From Morinoia aosen (taxonomy: Eukaryota > Arthropoda > Malacostraca > Amphipoda > Talitridae), in NCBI GenBank assembly GCA_030386875.1, contig CM059557.1:54700514-54764513 (forward strand): 64,000 nucleotides of DNA, in the 5' to 3' direction. The notes under the pieces are model-generated. The model did not search any database. It was given only the letters and a program-made list of their open reading frames with translations, and was not told the origin of the DNA. The position numbers and the translations under genes are program-made. Below, piece by piece: positions 12,101 to 24,100 of the stretch (positions are counted from its first letter, which is position 1; each line of letters opens with the position of its first letter).

Positions 12101-15100
12101 AACTGCTGCTGGTTAAACTGAAGTTCAATATTCAACTCAAATTAGAATTAATTTTGGAGATCAATTTGAAAATAATGAATATTGAATAGATTGTGCCTTC
12201 CGAAAAAATTCCACGTCATTGAATGCGAAGAAATAAATGCCGCGCATGTGCGTGAGCGGCACGCAACTAGAGACTGCTTGACCCACAAGCGGCAGCTAAC
12301 GTGTTATGGTAAAATTTCCCTGCAAAAATGCCGAAGTTGAAAGTTTTGCCCAGAAAAAAGCTAATATAAGGCTCTGCATTACCAGTGTGTAGCATGTGTT
12401 GGTTGTCGCTTTGTAGCCCTCAGCGCGTCCGTGCTGGACCCGCCTAGTGCACTGATGCGGTGTGTTGTGCAACAAACGTCACTTTAATGTAGTTATGTTG
12501 GAGTTTTTGTACGTCGTAACTCATCAGCGTTTTCGCTGCAGCTGCCTCCGCCGAGTTAGCTTGTGCACTATTGTTCCTCTATGCATCACGCTTCCTCTAG
12601 CTCATAAAGTATGTTTTTTTTTTGCATTTGTTCTGGTTTCAGCTTTGCCTCACATCCAACCTAGTGCAGCATTTTCACTACGCTGTTGCAAAGCGACCTT
12701 GTTTTTATATTTATTTTTCTGTAGCGTCTTATTGCTTGTAGTTTTTTGTAATTATGCCGTAAATCTAATTTGCACTACTACACAGTTTTTCTGTATTCAG
12801 AGAGCCATTCATGTTTGTGCGCACTTCTGCAGCTTTGGCTAAACATTGAGTTGTCGCTTGCCAAGTATAGTGCGTCGTGAGCGTACGCTACTAAATTTCA
12901 CGTGTGCGCGTGTCTTTTTTCAGCTAGCGTATCACAGGCATGCTTATACGCTTTTCGTTCTTATCACCCTTCTTTATTTGCCAAGTTCATTTCCCTCAGG
13001 GAGCATAGAATGAGCAATACATTTCGGTTAAGTAGGTTGGTCGACCCTGCACTCTGGGAACTGGCACCTCCAAGGGAGATTGTGTTGAGATACCTCAGGT
13101 ATAGATTGGCCGTTTAGAATGCTATCTTTTGGGTTCACTTTATTTCTTTCCGTTTTCATATCTGCTTCGGGGTCTCTTTTTTGTCTTTTCCTCCGCTTGT
13201 TTCTTAACTTGCTGTTTCTGTGCGCAGGGTATCCGGTGTTGGAACTCACTTAGTTAATAATTTTCCCCCGTTTTTTACAGTGTATATTAATAAAATGGTC
13301 CATCAACTTCGCTCTCTTGAAGTCGCCTTTCTTATTGCCAGAGAGTTTACAACTAACTAATATAATAATGTCAAGTTAAACGACCGCTTGTGCCAAAAAT
13401 GACGGCAGTAAATTTTAAAATGGAACCATTCTTATTATTCCATGTTTTTAGTTGATTTTACAATTTCATTTGTGCGACTCGTCGTCATCCAATTGTGCTG
13501 TGTGTTGTTATTGAGCTTTTTATTTTACTTGTGTGGTCGTTTATTTGTTGTACGTATTGATGCCCCTCCAATGATTGCCTTAACAATTCGTCTGCTTTCA
13601 TTATCTTTTTCGATTACTATGCGTTTTCTTGTGATCACATGTCGTTTTTAGTTACCTTGGCTCCTGTGTGGGATGGGTTCAATTGCTTGTGTTCATGTAT
13701 TTCTTTTGAGTTGTCAAATTTTGTTTCACATTTACTCGCTAATTTTATTGTGAACGTTTTATGCTAATCGTTCAGAAATTTTTGTTTTCGTGTTTTCAAA
13801 TTTTTCTTAACTTACATGACTGCTTGGTGCCATTTTCTGCCCATGTTTCCTTTGATGTATTCAGTGTGCCAGTACGTAGCCGGTTGTTTCCTATATCTTA
13901 ATATTTGTTACCACTTGTGGATCACTGAAGATGCATGCGACCTTTAGGGGACGATTGCGTTTTATTTGTTTGCTTAAGTGACTTGACGTTCCTCACCATA
14001 ACCCGAAGTAGCCTTGTGAAGTGCCGAGGGTTGAGGTTTGCTGCCTCCCTCTTGTGAGAAAAAATAACGTAGTCGACGGCAATCTTCGTGGAGACTTGTT
14101 TTCTGCATTTTTATCTGCCTGAACTTCGATTTTTGCTTGGTGACGTTGCTAGAGTGAAGTGTCATTGATTACTAAGTACTTTGTTTCAAGTAAAAGCATT
14201 GTACACTTCGAGGGGGATTGCAATCAGCAGGCTGATTTGTTTCTAATAGAATTAAATTGAAATGAAATCGTTGTACACCTTAGGGCGGTGTGCGGAGATC
14301 AGCAACCTGGCCGCCCAGATCAGCTCCCTCACCTGCTCCCTGCAGGACGACGATCCAGCCTCTCGGTCCCTCAGTAAAGGTGCGTTGTGTTCCTCTCTTG
14401 GTGGGCAGACTTGTCTCGCGCGCGCCTCAGTTCATTTACTCTTTGAATATTAATGAATATTAACTCGGTATGCGCTCTTCCATACGTGATTGATGTGGAT
14501 TTTAACGAAGCTTGGATTACTGAAGTGACCTGAGCAGACTCGTCTCAGACGCGCCTGGGTTCACTCTGAAAATTTACTCCGTGTGTGCTCTTCCTCGATT
14601 GACTTGGATTTGGACGAAACTTGGATAACTGAAGTGACATAAGCTATTTTACTGCTTGTTCTAGTTAAAGCTGTAGTTTTTCATTTCCTAACTGTATTTT
14701 TCATAGCAGTCGCTTGGGTCAGAATTTTCAATGTGATGCTTTAGAACGCTTGCGTACATTAGTATCCTTAGTCTTGGTTCAGTTTTGTTTTGCTCATTTT
14801 TTCCAGTATCATGGAAAGCAATTCTCAATGTCTTTCATAAATAAGATTCCAACTAAACAGTTGTGTGCTAATATTCAGAAGAGAGGATAAATTTTCATAT
14901 TCGATCATGAGCGTTAAATTTTGTCAGAAAGTCCAAAGGGATGATGTGTCAGCCTCACACCATCGTACAGATTTCCTGGACTTTACTTTGATCAGAAGCA
15001 ATTTTCTGAACTTTAATTCTGAAACGAGTACGTGAAACATAATTGTATCTTTCGTAATATTAAAACATTTCGCCGGTTCATGTAGGCACGGGAGCTATTA

Positions 15101-18100
15101 TATTTATGGAAATTGGTACTCTGAGATGGTGTCAGATCGCGAGCTTAAGATAAGGTAGGCCTTCATTTTATTCTTATCACCATTACTTATCACCATTACT
15201 GACTTTGCATTCGGTAGATTCGATACTAAATAGAAGAAAATGCTGATGCACCACTAGTATTTGCCACTAAACTAAACTGAGAGTTTTAGATAGGCATGTT
15301 CCATCTTTTGTTCTTGACATCTCGTTCTAGGTAGGTAGGTAAGTTTACTCTAGTAAGTTTACTACTCTAGTAAGTTTTACTCTAGCAAGTTTTTTACTCT
15401 AGGTAGGTGAGTTTACTCTAGTAGTTCGGGCAATTCAGCTCAATTTCAGAAGGAACCTATTCTAAAATTGATTGGGGCACTACAGTGCTCAAGTTAGATC
15501 ATAAGAGTTGTAGGCTCATCGTTCTTTCGTGAAAGAAGCAGATGGGAAAGACGAGCTCTAACTGCTTGGTGAGCTTTAGGAGCTTTGCCAAAGGCAATGG
15601 TACCAGAAAAGCAGAAACTCAAAAGACGCGAGCGCTCTCCGCTGGGAAAGCGGGTTAGGGATCAGTGACAGTTTTGGCTGCCATTTCCGTTCGCGTCTGG
15701 ACCAGGGTTAGCTGCAGCAAGCGTGTTGTATGAACAAAAGAAAAGAAAATTTGAAGACAAACGAATAAGATCCAAGTAATCATACGTTTGAGGAAAACTT
15801 TATAGTCAGAAAAAAATTGAAATTACTTAATCCAACGATAGTCAACTTCATACACTTCCAGTTGTTAACTCATGTTGTAGCTGTTTGCTCGGGAGATATT
15901 GCATAAACCAAATAAGTGGTAAAAGTAAGTGCGAATTGATAGTAGTCGTGACAATAGTGTTAGTATCGAATTAATAATAGTGATATGAATATTCCAGTTA
16001 TATGACAGAATTAAAATTCTCACCTTAAGAACTTAATTCCGAAAGTGACGTGCTAGGTAAATTTTCCAAGAGTTGAAATGGATAAAGAGAAAAATGGCGA
16101 AGAAGAGTGCTCTCGAACAAGTTAATTACGAAACAGTAGTTAAGTGGTATCAAGGAAACTTGCTTTGAGACCAATAGCCTAAGAGGAGTTACTCTATTTT
16201 ACAATTTAGGACATCATTTTAACCGTAAGTAAGAAGAGAAGTATTCAGGGGAAAAGTTTGTGAAGTGATTATTAAGTTAAGTTTCACGAAATTTTCCAAA
16301 TTGAGTGCTCTATAAGAAAAAGTTACATAGCCCAAAAAATAGTGCCAAAAACAACAAAGACGTTCAAAATAAAAATTAGCTACATGCAGCAGAAAAAAAA
16401 CTATGAGGAAGCTCCTTTGGTAAGATTCTGCTCGTCGGTTTCAACCAGCGTTAAACTAAAGGAAGAGATGGGTCCCAAGGCCCATTCTATACTAGCGTTT
16501 GAAACGCTGCGTTTTTACGGCTGACGCCTCCCTGTATTTTTTGTAATCTATACGGGGCGTTAAAAGCGCGGCGTTTCAGATGCCGCAGAAACTCAGTGCG
16601 TTCTATAGATGGCATTTGTGAACAGAACTGCTGTGGCAACGCCTTCACATGCGTTGCCATTGCCTGACGCCCGATCACCGCTGACAGCCAAAGCGGTAAA
16701 AACGCCTTTATAGTCTGAAAATTTGCATTCCATTCTTTTAAAGTTTATTAATTAAGAGGCGTTAGCTGGACGTTAGAACTGTCGCATTGAAAACGCTAGT
16801 ATAGAGTGGGCCTAAAGCGCTCTACGAGCGTCCCGCTAGGGATGCTGTACAGAACTAGTGCAATGGGCTGGGCTTGGGACGCTACTGCAAGTACTGGCTT
16901 CCGAATCGCAGTGCTGGCCGAAGCATCACGATATCCAGTGTCATTGTTACAGACACTGGAGTCGCGCAAGCTGCTCAATTTGACCCCAATAAGTTACTCA
17001 GTTGTGATTGAATAAGACTTTTGAAATATTGGGCCCAATGGAGACTCATCGATAGTGTGACCTGTCGGCCCCCGCAATCCAGGACGATAACCTCCAGCCA
17101 GGATACTCGCCGCGTCCACACCGACTGAAATCTTAAGAACTTCCTAGCTAGCGGTAGAAAATAATTATAAAAGAAGTATCTAAAAATTGATGTGTGAGAA
17201 GTACCGAATGAAGTTCCATAACTTCATCGTTTAGGTAATGTGCATCATGTGTCTCACAGTCCTTCATTAGATGCGTTTCATGTGGTGTCAATGTCGTGCT
17301 GCGTTACCTGCTAGAAATGACAATGCATTTGCGTATAGAAATCTAGTCCTCAGTTACTTGAGTACATTTTTTAATTCACTATTTGTTGAAAACTTTTTAA
17401 CCTATTTTCCCTCTAGTTTATGAATTTTCCCCAAACTTTTCAGTAATATTTCTTTCAGCAAGTGATTCACTTCTCGTTAATTTTTACTTAACATGTATGC
17501 AGGAGTTGAATGATTTTTTAACTTTTTGAACGCACCACATTTTAACGAAATATTATCCCGTATATAGTGAATTATTTATTTTATTTAATGTTTGAGTGTA
17601 TGCAGGTTTCTGGCTTTTTTAGTACTTTTATCTCATAGGTGATGCATTTTCCAACTCTCGTATTTTTAGGTATTAGAATTTTTACTAACTTTCTCGTTTT
17701 TCTTCTTCTAATAACAGTCATTGCATAGTCTATTGACTTTCTTCTATGGGTTTGCTAGCCACTGCGACGTGTGTCGACTGGTCTGGTCAGCTCAACGTCC
17801 ATGTATCACCTGACTTTAAAAACTACCATTTATTCCTATTGATGGTGAGATGACTCCCAACAGGTAGAGGAGGAAGCCCGGCGACACTCCCTACTTCCCC
17901 CCCGCACTTCCCCGTACGCTCCCCTTCCCTCACTCCCACTCTCACTCCCTCACATTATTCAGGTAACTGCACGCACTTTACACGTTATCTTCGCTGGCAC
18001 GTCAAGTGTTGGTGCAGGTATAACCGTTTCATTGGTGTTGCCACTCTAGTAATTCAATTATTGATTTCAGATTTGTAAGTTTTACTAGCGTTAGATTTGT

Positions 18101-21100
18101 TCTTGTCCGCATGGTAATTAGCAAGCTTATGAATGAGTAGTGTATCGTTGCTGCATGAACTCGGTAAACAGAGCACATGGTGCTATCATGGGGCGAATGC
18201 TACGCTCTCTTATTTAGTTTCAAGTGTGAACCGGATACCCGTGACTCGTAGGGTCTGGTTACTTTCACTAGATCAGACAAAAGGGAAGCAGCTATGTGTG
18301 AAGTTAATATTAGGTTCTTACTAAAAATAATTACTGATTCCTGAAACACAATTTTACCATGAAAAAAAAACAGTAAACTTGTTTGAGCTAATCAAAACCT
18401 AAGCCTAGAGATCTGAGCATCTCTGCCATCTATCAAGTTTTTTTATTCCCCGTTGATGAACATTCAATGGATATAATGCTGGAAAGTTTATGAGCTAATT
18501 TCACCTCTTGTGAGGTCTTGAAAGTTTTGCCATTTCAAAATGTTCTCATTTATCTTAAAAAAAGAATTGGCCGTAGATGAAAGGTTTGGAGATTATGGAG
18601 AATGTGGTAGAGTCTCGTATCTGAACACTTTGACCGCAACGTACGCCGTCGGTGGCCACGGAGGGGATTTTCATAATGCTGCTGACCAGTAATCACAAAC
18701 CCAATTTTCATAAATACTTCATTAAAGCTAGATGAGGGCATAATCCAGTTATTGATTTCGATTTTTACAATTCTTATTTGAATTGACATTAAATTTGAGT
18801 TGAATATTGAACTTCAGTTTTACCAATTGCTGTCAAAGTGTTGAGTATATGACTTTCTGCTATGGCTTCATTGCGACATGTGTGGCCGCGCATTTTCGTG
18901 GAGCAGAATTGGGCAACCCCGATTCTCCAGTGCGGGCCTGATTTTTTGTAAGCAAGCACTCATTGCATCGAGTTAATTGAGGTAAATCTCTACAGTAATC
19001 CTCGAATTGTCTTCCGAGTGGACAACACTAATTGTGCCCCCGCAGACAGTCACCTTCATCTTATATTCTTGCAAATCTGGTTTTAGGAAATTGGCTTTAG
19101 GGGGCTTCGCTATCATACCTGATCGTTCAATGTTATAAAGAAAAATCCACTTTACATCACAAGGCACTGATCGGTCAAGAAACTTGTCATATGCGTCGTG
19201 GAGAGAGAACGTCGAGCACATCTTTAAGCGCCGAACTTTTTAATCTTCTTTGAGCTCAGGCGGTACCCATCTATCGAACCCTTTTATCGTACCAGTCGTT
19301 TCATCTGCAAATGGCGTGAGACTTTCGCAGTACTGATACCAAGATTCTAAGACTGTCTTACACTTGGACAGGAATTTTGCTGTACAATTGCTTTCAGTGG
19401 TTCATTGTCAAGATCGCATGACCGTCCTCTACCCTCTTCTTCTGCTTTTTTTTCTTCGAGGCTCTCATCACCACTACTAAATTTCTGAAACTGCTTATTC
19501 ACCATCTCGTGGCCTGTATAGTCTTCTCCCCATGGTAAGCAGCTGTTATTGATATAGGCAGCTGTTTTAGAAGAGTTGTACCTCAGCTTGAATTCATGCA
19601 AACGTAAGCGAAGGCCAGAAAATTTTAAGGCGAGTAACAAGGTTTTGAATGGGAACATTTTAATCATTTTGATCGTTAAAATTGAAATTTTTGACTAAAG
19701 AGTCTTCATCAACGAACGATCTGAAACGGTTTTGTATTACACATGAAAGCAAATTGTGCAGCATATTAAAAGTGATGAGCAGACCGAGTGTCATTCGCAT
19801 GAGATTTGCGTTGTAGAATGCGTAACTTGCAGATCGATAATATTGCAAGCAGACGCTAAAATGTTGAGATCGTTTAATTTTACAAGAAGATCATATTTTT
19901 CGGCATGGAAATGGATGGCTGAACGAAAAGGAACTACAAAAAGAAGATTAGTACGTACTCATTTGAACGAAACTTTGCTGTCCGTTGCGCATCGATTACA
20001 GTTTTCCTTTACTTGTGATCTTTCGTACAATGGCATGCTCTGCATTGCGGACACGCAGCGCTCTTGTGAAGAAGTTTACTTATTCGGCCTCACGCTGTGC
20101 TCAACTGTGTTGATAAATTTCTGAGGCATGAAGGATAGCATGCTTTCTTCAAATTTGTATTTGCGGTTAAATAAGAAATGGAAATAATTATTGAACGAAA
20201 TAATTTATATGCATGGTACATTTGGGAAGAAAAGTAAAGAAACTTTCTTAATTTCCTCCGATTGATGGCCGAAATAAGGGAGAGAAAATTTCTTTCTACC
20301 GACACAAAAGTTAGAAAAACTCATATGTTCACAATTTTTTCCGTAGAGTGCTCGAAAATCAAGTACAGAAACCCATTTGAGTTGAAAGAATTTTCTGTTC
20401 AATGTTTGGTTTATTTTTTCTACTTGAATACGATTCCTTCCCAGCTTTTCGAACGATCTTTAAGAACATCTTTAAACAGTCAATTTTGTCTGTGTACTTT
20501 GATAGTAAAAATGTTTCTGGTACTTTTCATTATTTCGGCCACCAATTTAAAAAATGAAGAAAGACTTCTCTTTTTATTCAAATTTTCCTTGCACATTGAT
20601 TTTCATGTTTTTTTAACAATGATCTCAACTTTTTCAACTGTTTTTAACAATTGTCAACTTCTTAAAGGCATACTCTCTTCAAGGATACATGAAAGCAGTT
20701 GTGCACAGAACGCACCTGAATAAGTTGGTTTACCACACTAGCGCTGCGTGTTCGCGTTGCAGAGCATGGCGGTCGGAGCTTTCGCATTGATCATCCTCTA
20801 GTGCAGTGGTTCATAACATTTTTACTCCCACGCCCCTCCCTTAAGAATTTTCTGGGGAAATTAGGGGCAGATGGACTGGCAAATAAGAGGTCACAACGAA
20901 GAATATTGTAAATAGGTCCTCAAACATATTCAACAGTGAAAGTTCACTCTTCTGTCGAAAACATTACTGGGAAAAATCAGGCTTTACTGCGGAGGCTCGC
21001 GCCTCCCAGGTTAAGATCCACTGCTCTAGTGTGTCCTCAGCGATCCACTTCCATGCCGGAAATGTAATCTGGCTGTAAAATTAGACGGTTTCAATATTTT

Positions 21101-24100
21101 AGCCTATGCTTTCCATATTCTCGATCTTCGCATTATAGAGCTTACGGATTCTATAACGGAAATCTCATTTGAATGGCACCGAGTTTTCGAGTCGGTTGTG
21201 GTTTCTTTTTTCCTCTCACTTATATTCTGTTGTTTGAATTAACTTTGTGTGATTAATATTTTCTTTGCTGCAGTTTCAGATCCTGTGTTAATTATTACCC
21301 TACAAATCAAAACTTTTAACTTCAACGATCAAAATGCTCTAATGCGAAGCCTTGTTCCGTGTTTTGTAACCTTATTTCTTGCTTTATAATTTTCTTGAGA
21401 TGTGTTAAAAACAAATTGTAATGCTCTTCCATGGTTTTTCAAATACTCATAATAGAGGGCTTGAATGTTCGAAGAATGTATGGTGCCTGAAATGTGTTGA
21501 ATGCTATTGAAGAACTCACTTTGAAATTAACTAGAAGTACACTGAAAATATTAACATGCTGAGGAATTTTCAAACACAACGGTGTGATCGGGCGTAAAGT
21601 TTTTAAGCGCCTTATAAATGAGACTTGAAATAATTCTACTAGAAAAAATTTGTAAAACTGTTAAGTACATTGAAAGACGTTGCACTATCTAAATGGCTTC
21701 TTTGATCTTCTGTGATAAAGTGCATTTTCATATTTTGGAAACTTTCGGAAGCCGCCCCTTTTGATAGTGGTCTGAGAACAACTAACCCCATTGATTTTTA
21801 CGATGAAGAATACGACGAGGAAAATATCAAGGGAGACTTTTTCTAATTTTCTTGACCTCAGTTGAGTAACTACGTTTCTTTTTGTAACTCTGTTTCTGCC
21901 AAGTGTGCACTCTCCTATTCTCATGTCAGCTTCGACGTCACTGACGTTCACATATTTCAGTGTCGTCTCGTTTTGTAGAGCTGTCCTCCTTTCATTAACG
22001 TTCAAGTCCTATCTCCTTTCTGTCCTTCCATTATATCGAGGTTCAAGTTCAAAATCCCGTTCGTAATGATTCAAGTTGTACTTTTGAGTAGTAATGATTA
22101 AGGTTCTGTCTTCCATTCATCAAGAATGTAGTTGTGTATTCCTTTCAAAAGAAATCAAGTTCTCTCTACTTTCCATGAAAACCCCCTGCAAAGAGCACGC
22201 ATGTGTGTTGCAACTATCAACTGCGCGTGCTGGTGTGATTTGAGTAGCCACGCTCCGCTCCACAGACGCGCCTGAGGTCATGCTGAAGGACCAGGACGGC
22301 GACAACGCGACCCTGGAGGGCGACGTCGTCAAGGAGTGCGGGGTGTTGTCACCTGATGATCAGCCCTGCGACGCCCTCCCTGGGACACACGACACAAGAC
22401 CTCCACCTGTTGCTGCGGAGGTGCCTGCTCTTGCTAGTGGCGCTGCTGGTGAGCAGGATGCTGGCCCCCAAGCTATCCTGGATACCTCCGGCGAAGCGAG
22501 GTGAGCGCAGGTTCAGAATTTGGCAGGCTTCTGAGGCAAGAATTTATGTGTCTCTTCACGATGGATGCTGTGACTAATGCCTTTATCCGATTATGCGGCG
22601 ACACGCGTGTTTTGTCACGAGAGAACTAAATTTGAATTTTCTCTCGACACTCTCTCGATGATAATTGATGGTAGCATGACATTTTCATTGCGATGCATTT
22701 TTTCTTTGCCGTGGCTTTAGGTGCTAATTTAAAGATGGCTGCTGTGATCAACGCTATGCTATGTGTTCAGCGCATTCTTTGTTGTTGTGTAGTTGGAGTA
22801 ACTCACCCCTACCTCTGCCCAGGGACGAGACACCAGAAGAAAGCGACCGCCGGCGCACCCTACAAGACCGCCAGGCACTGAGACCGCTGGAGCTCAGCTC
22901 TGGGGTGCGTGTTGTGTGCTTGTCCTTTAAGAAGATTTTCCAGTCACAATGATTAAGGTTAAGAAGTAGACTTCTGGGCAGATGGACTGTGCCAGATGGC
23001 TTGAATGGCTTGTTTTTTTGGCTTGAAGTCCACTTCTTAACACTGCTTTAATACTTTGAAAGCAACGTTAGCGACCGGTGGCTACGGAGAGATTTTCATA
23101 ATGCTGCTGATCGACCAATAGTCACAAATTCCATTTTCATAAATACGTAATTAAAGCTAAATAAAAACAAGATCCAGTTAATGTTTGCTATTTTAAAAAT
23201 TGCTTTCTACAATTGACTTTAAATTTGAGTTGAATATTGAGCTTCATTGTAAACAATTACGTTCCAAGTGTTAAGATATTTTACTCTTAGTAGAACTTGA
23301 ACCCTAATGTGTTTTTGAAGCTCATGCCCGAGTGGCAGTTCTTTCCTCATTCTTATATCGTAGATAACCTGATGTTCTTTCTCTTGCGAGTGAAAACAGT
23401 CGTTGTAATATCGGCACCAGAACGAAAAATTTAGATTGTAAAAAGTTTAAGAATTACTTTTGCTGGGTTTAGAAGAAATGGAAACGCAAATTTCTCTGCC
23501 ATCAAGAATTCTCTCGATTTAATCCACTATCTAATGTTTAATTTTAATTTTTTAATTTAATCCACTGTCATTGTATGGATACTTGATAATATTATTTTTC
23601 ATGGTTTTTCATAGTTCAAATAATCACTGAGTTTCATTCGTTTGTATGTACTCCCCTCAAGAAAAGACAACTATTTTATTTATGAGAATTAGCGTTACCA
23701 GGGGGAAGATGTGAGGTCCCAATCTGATGGTTAGGTAGGCCGCACATCTAATGAATTAGAATTTTTTTTTCGTCCCAGACCATCTTTTTCTCTTCACTGT
23801 TGTCGTTTTTAGCACCTATTACTTTCTTCTTTAGCTTTTATCTTATTTCATAAACTTTTTTTCAGTCATATTGTTTTCGTGCCCCAGGTATTCGGCTTGG
23901 AAATACACCCTTGCTTAGATTCTCCATTCCCTTGATTCCTTACCAAATGATGCTTTCCTCTTTCTTTAATTGAGAATACATTTCATGTGTTCTCCTAGAT
24001 ATTTGTTGTACCTAAGATTTTATACTTCTACGATGCTTGATGTTCTTAAGAGTTTTTTTAGTAGGCTTTCACGACGTATTCGAGTCGAGTTATTTCTAGC

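Larger units (their letters stand above)
11946..14283 (+). other. Intronic DNA flanking a doubtful micro-exon
   Basis: Contains the candidate micro-exon at 12417, a reverse-oriented fragment related to family R2 (about 12110-12185), and a degenerate R1 fragment at about 13055-13260. Otherwise it is AT-rich intron. Confidence 0.6.
14380..17863 (+). other. Intron rich in repeats
   Basis: Contains a tandem duplication just after the donor (14405-14645), a short R1-like fragment (about 15085-15180), the second copy of the 128-bp duplication, a simple repeat at 15326-15425 and a Harbinger-like MITE at 16479-16812. The remainder has no recognisable feature. Confidence 0.65.
17963..22265 (+). other. 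Long intron with transposable elements
   Basis: Holds an R2 copy (about 18650-18835) and a 220-bp hAT-type MITE (20804-21023). On the minus strand, short unrecognised open frames lie at 18973-19221 and 19347-19667 in different frames; they may be decayed mobile-element sequence, but nothing in them is identifiable. Confidence 0.6.

Noticed and set aside
12462..12842. 126-codon Cys/Phe-rich + strand ORF
   Set aside because: No family similarity, T-rich intron composition and no phase-compatible splice sites.
13007..13095. Candidate exon after 'ttccctcag' with an open frame
   Set aside because: Most of it aligns with a degenerate R1 element, and its exit phase fits no downstream exon.
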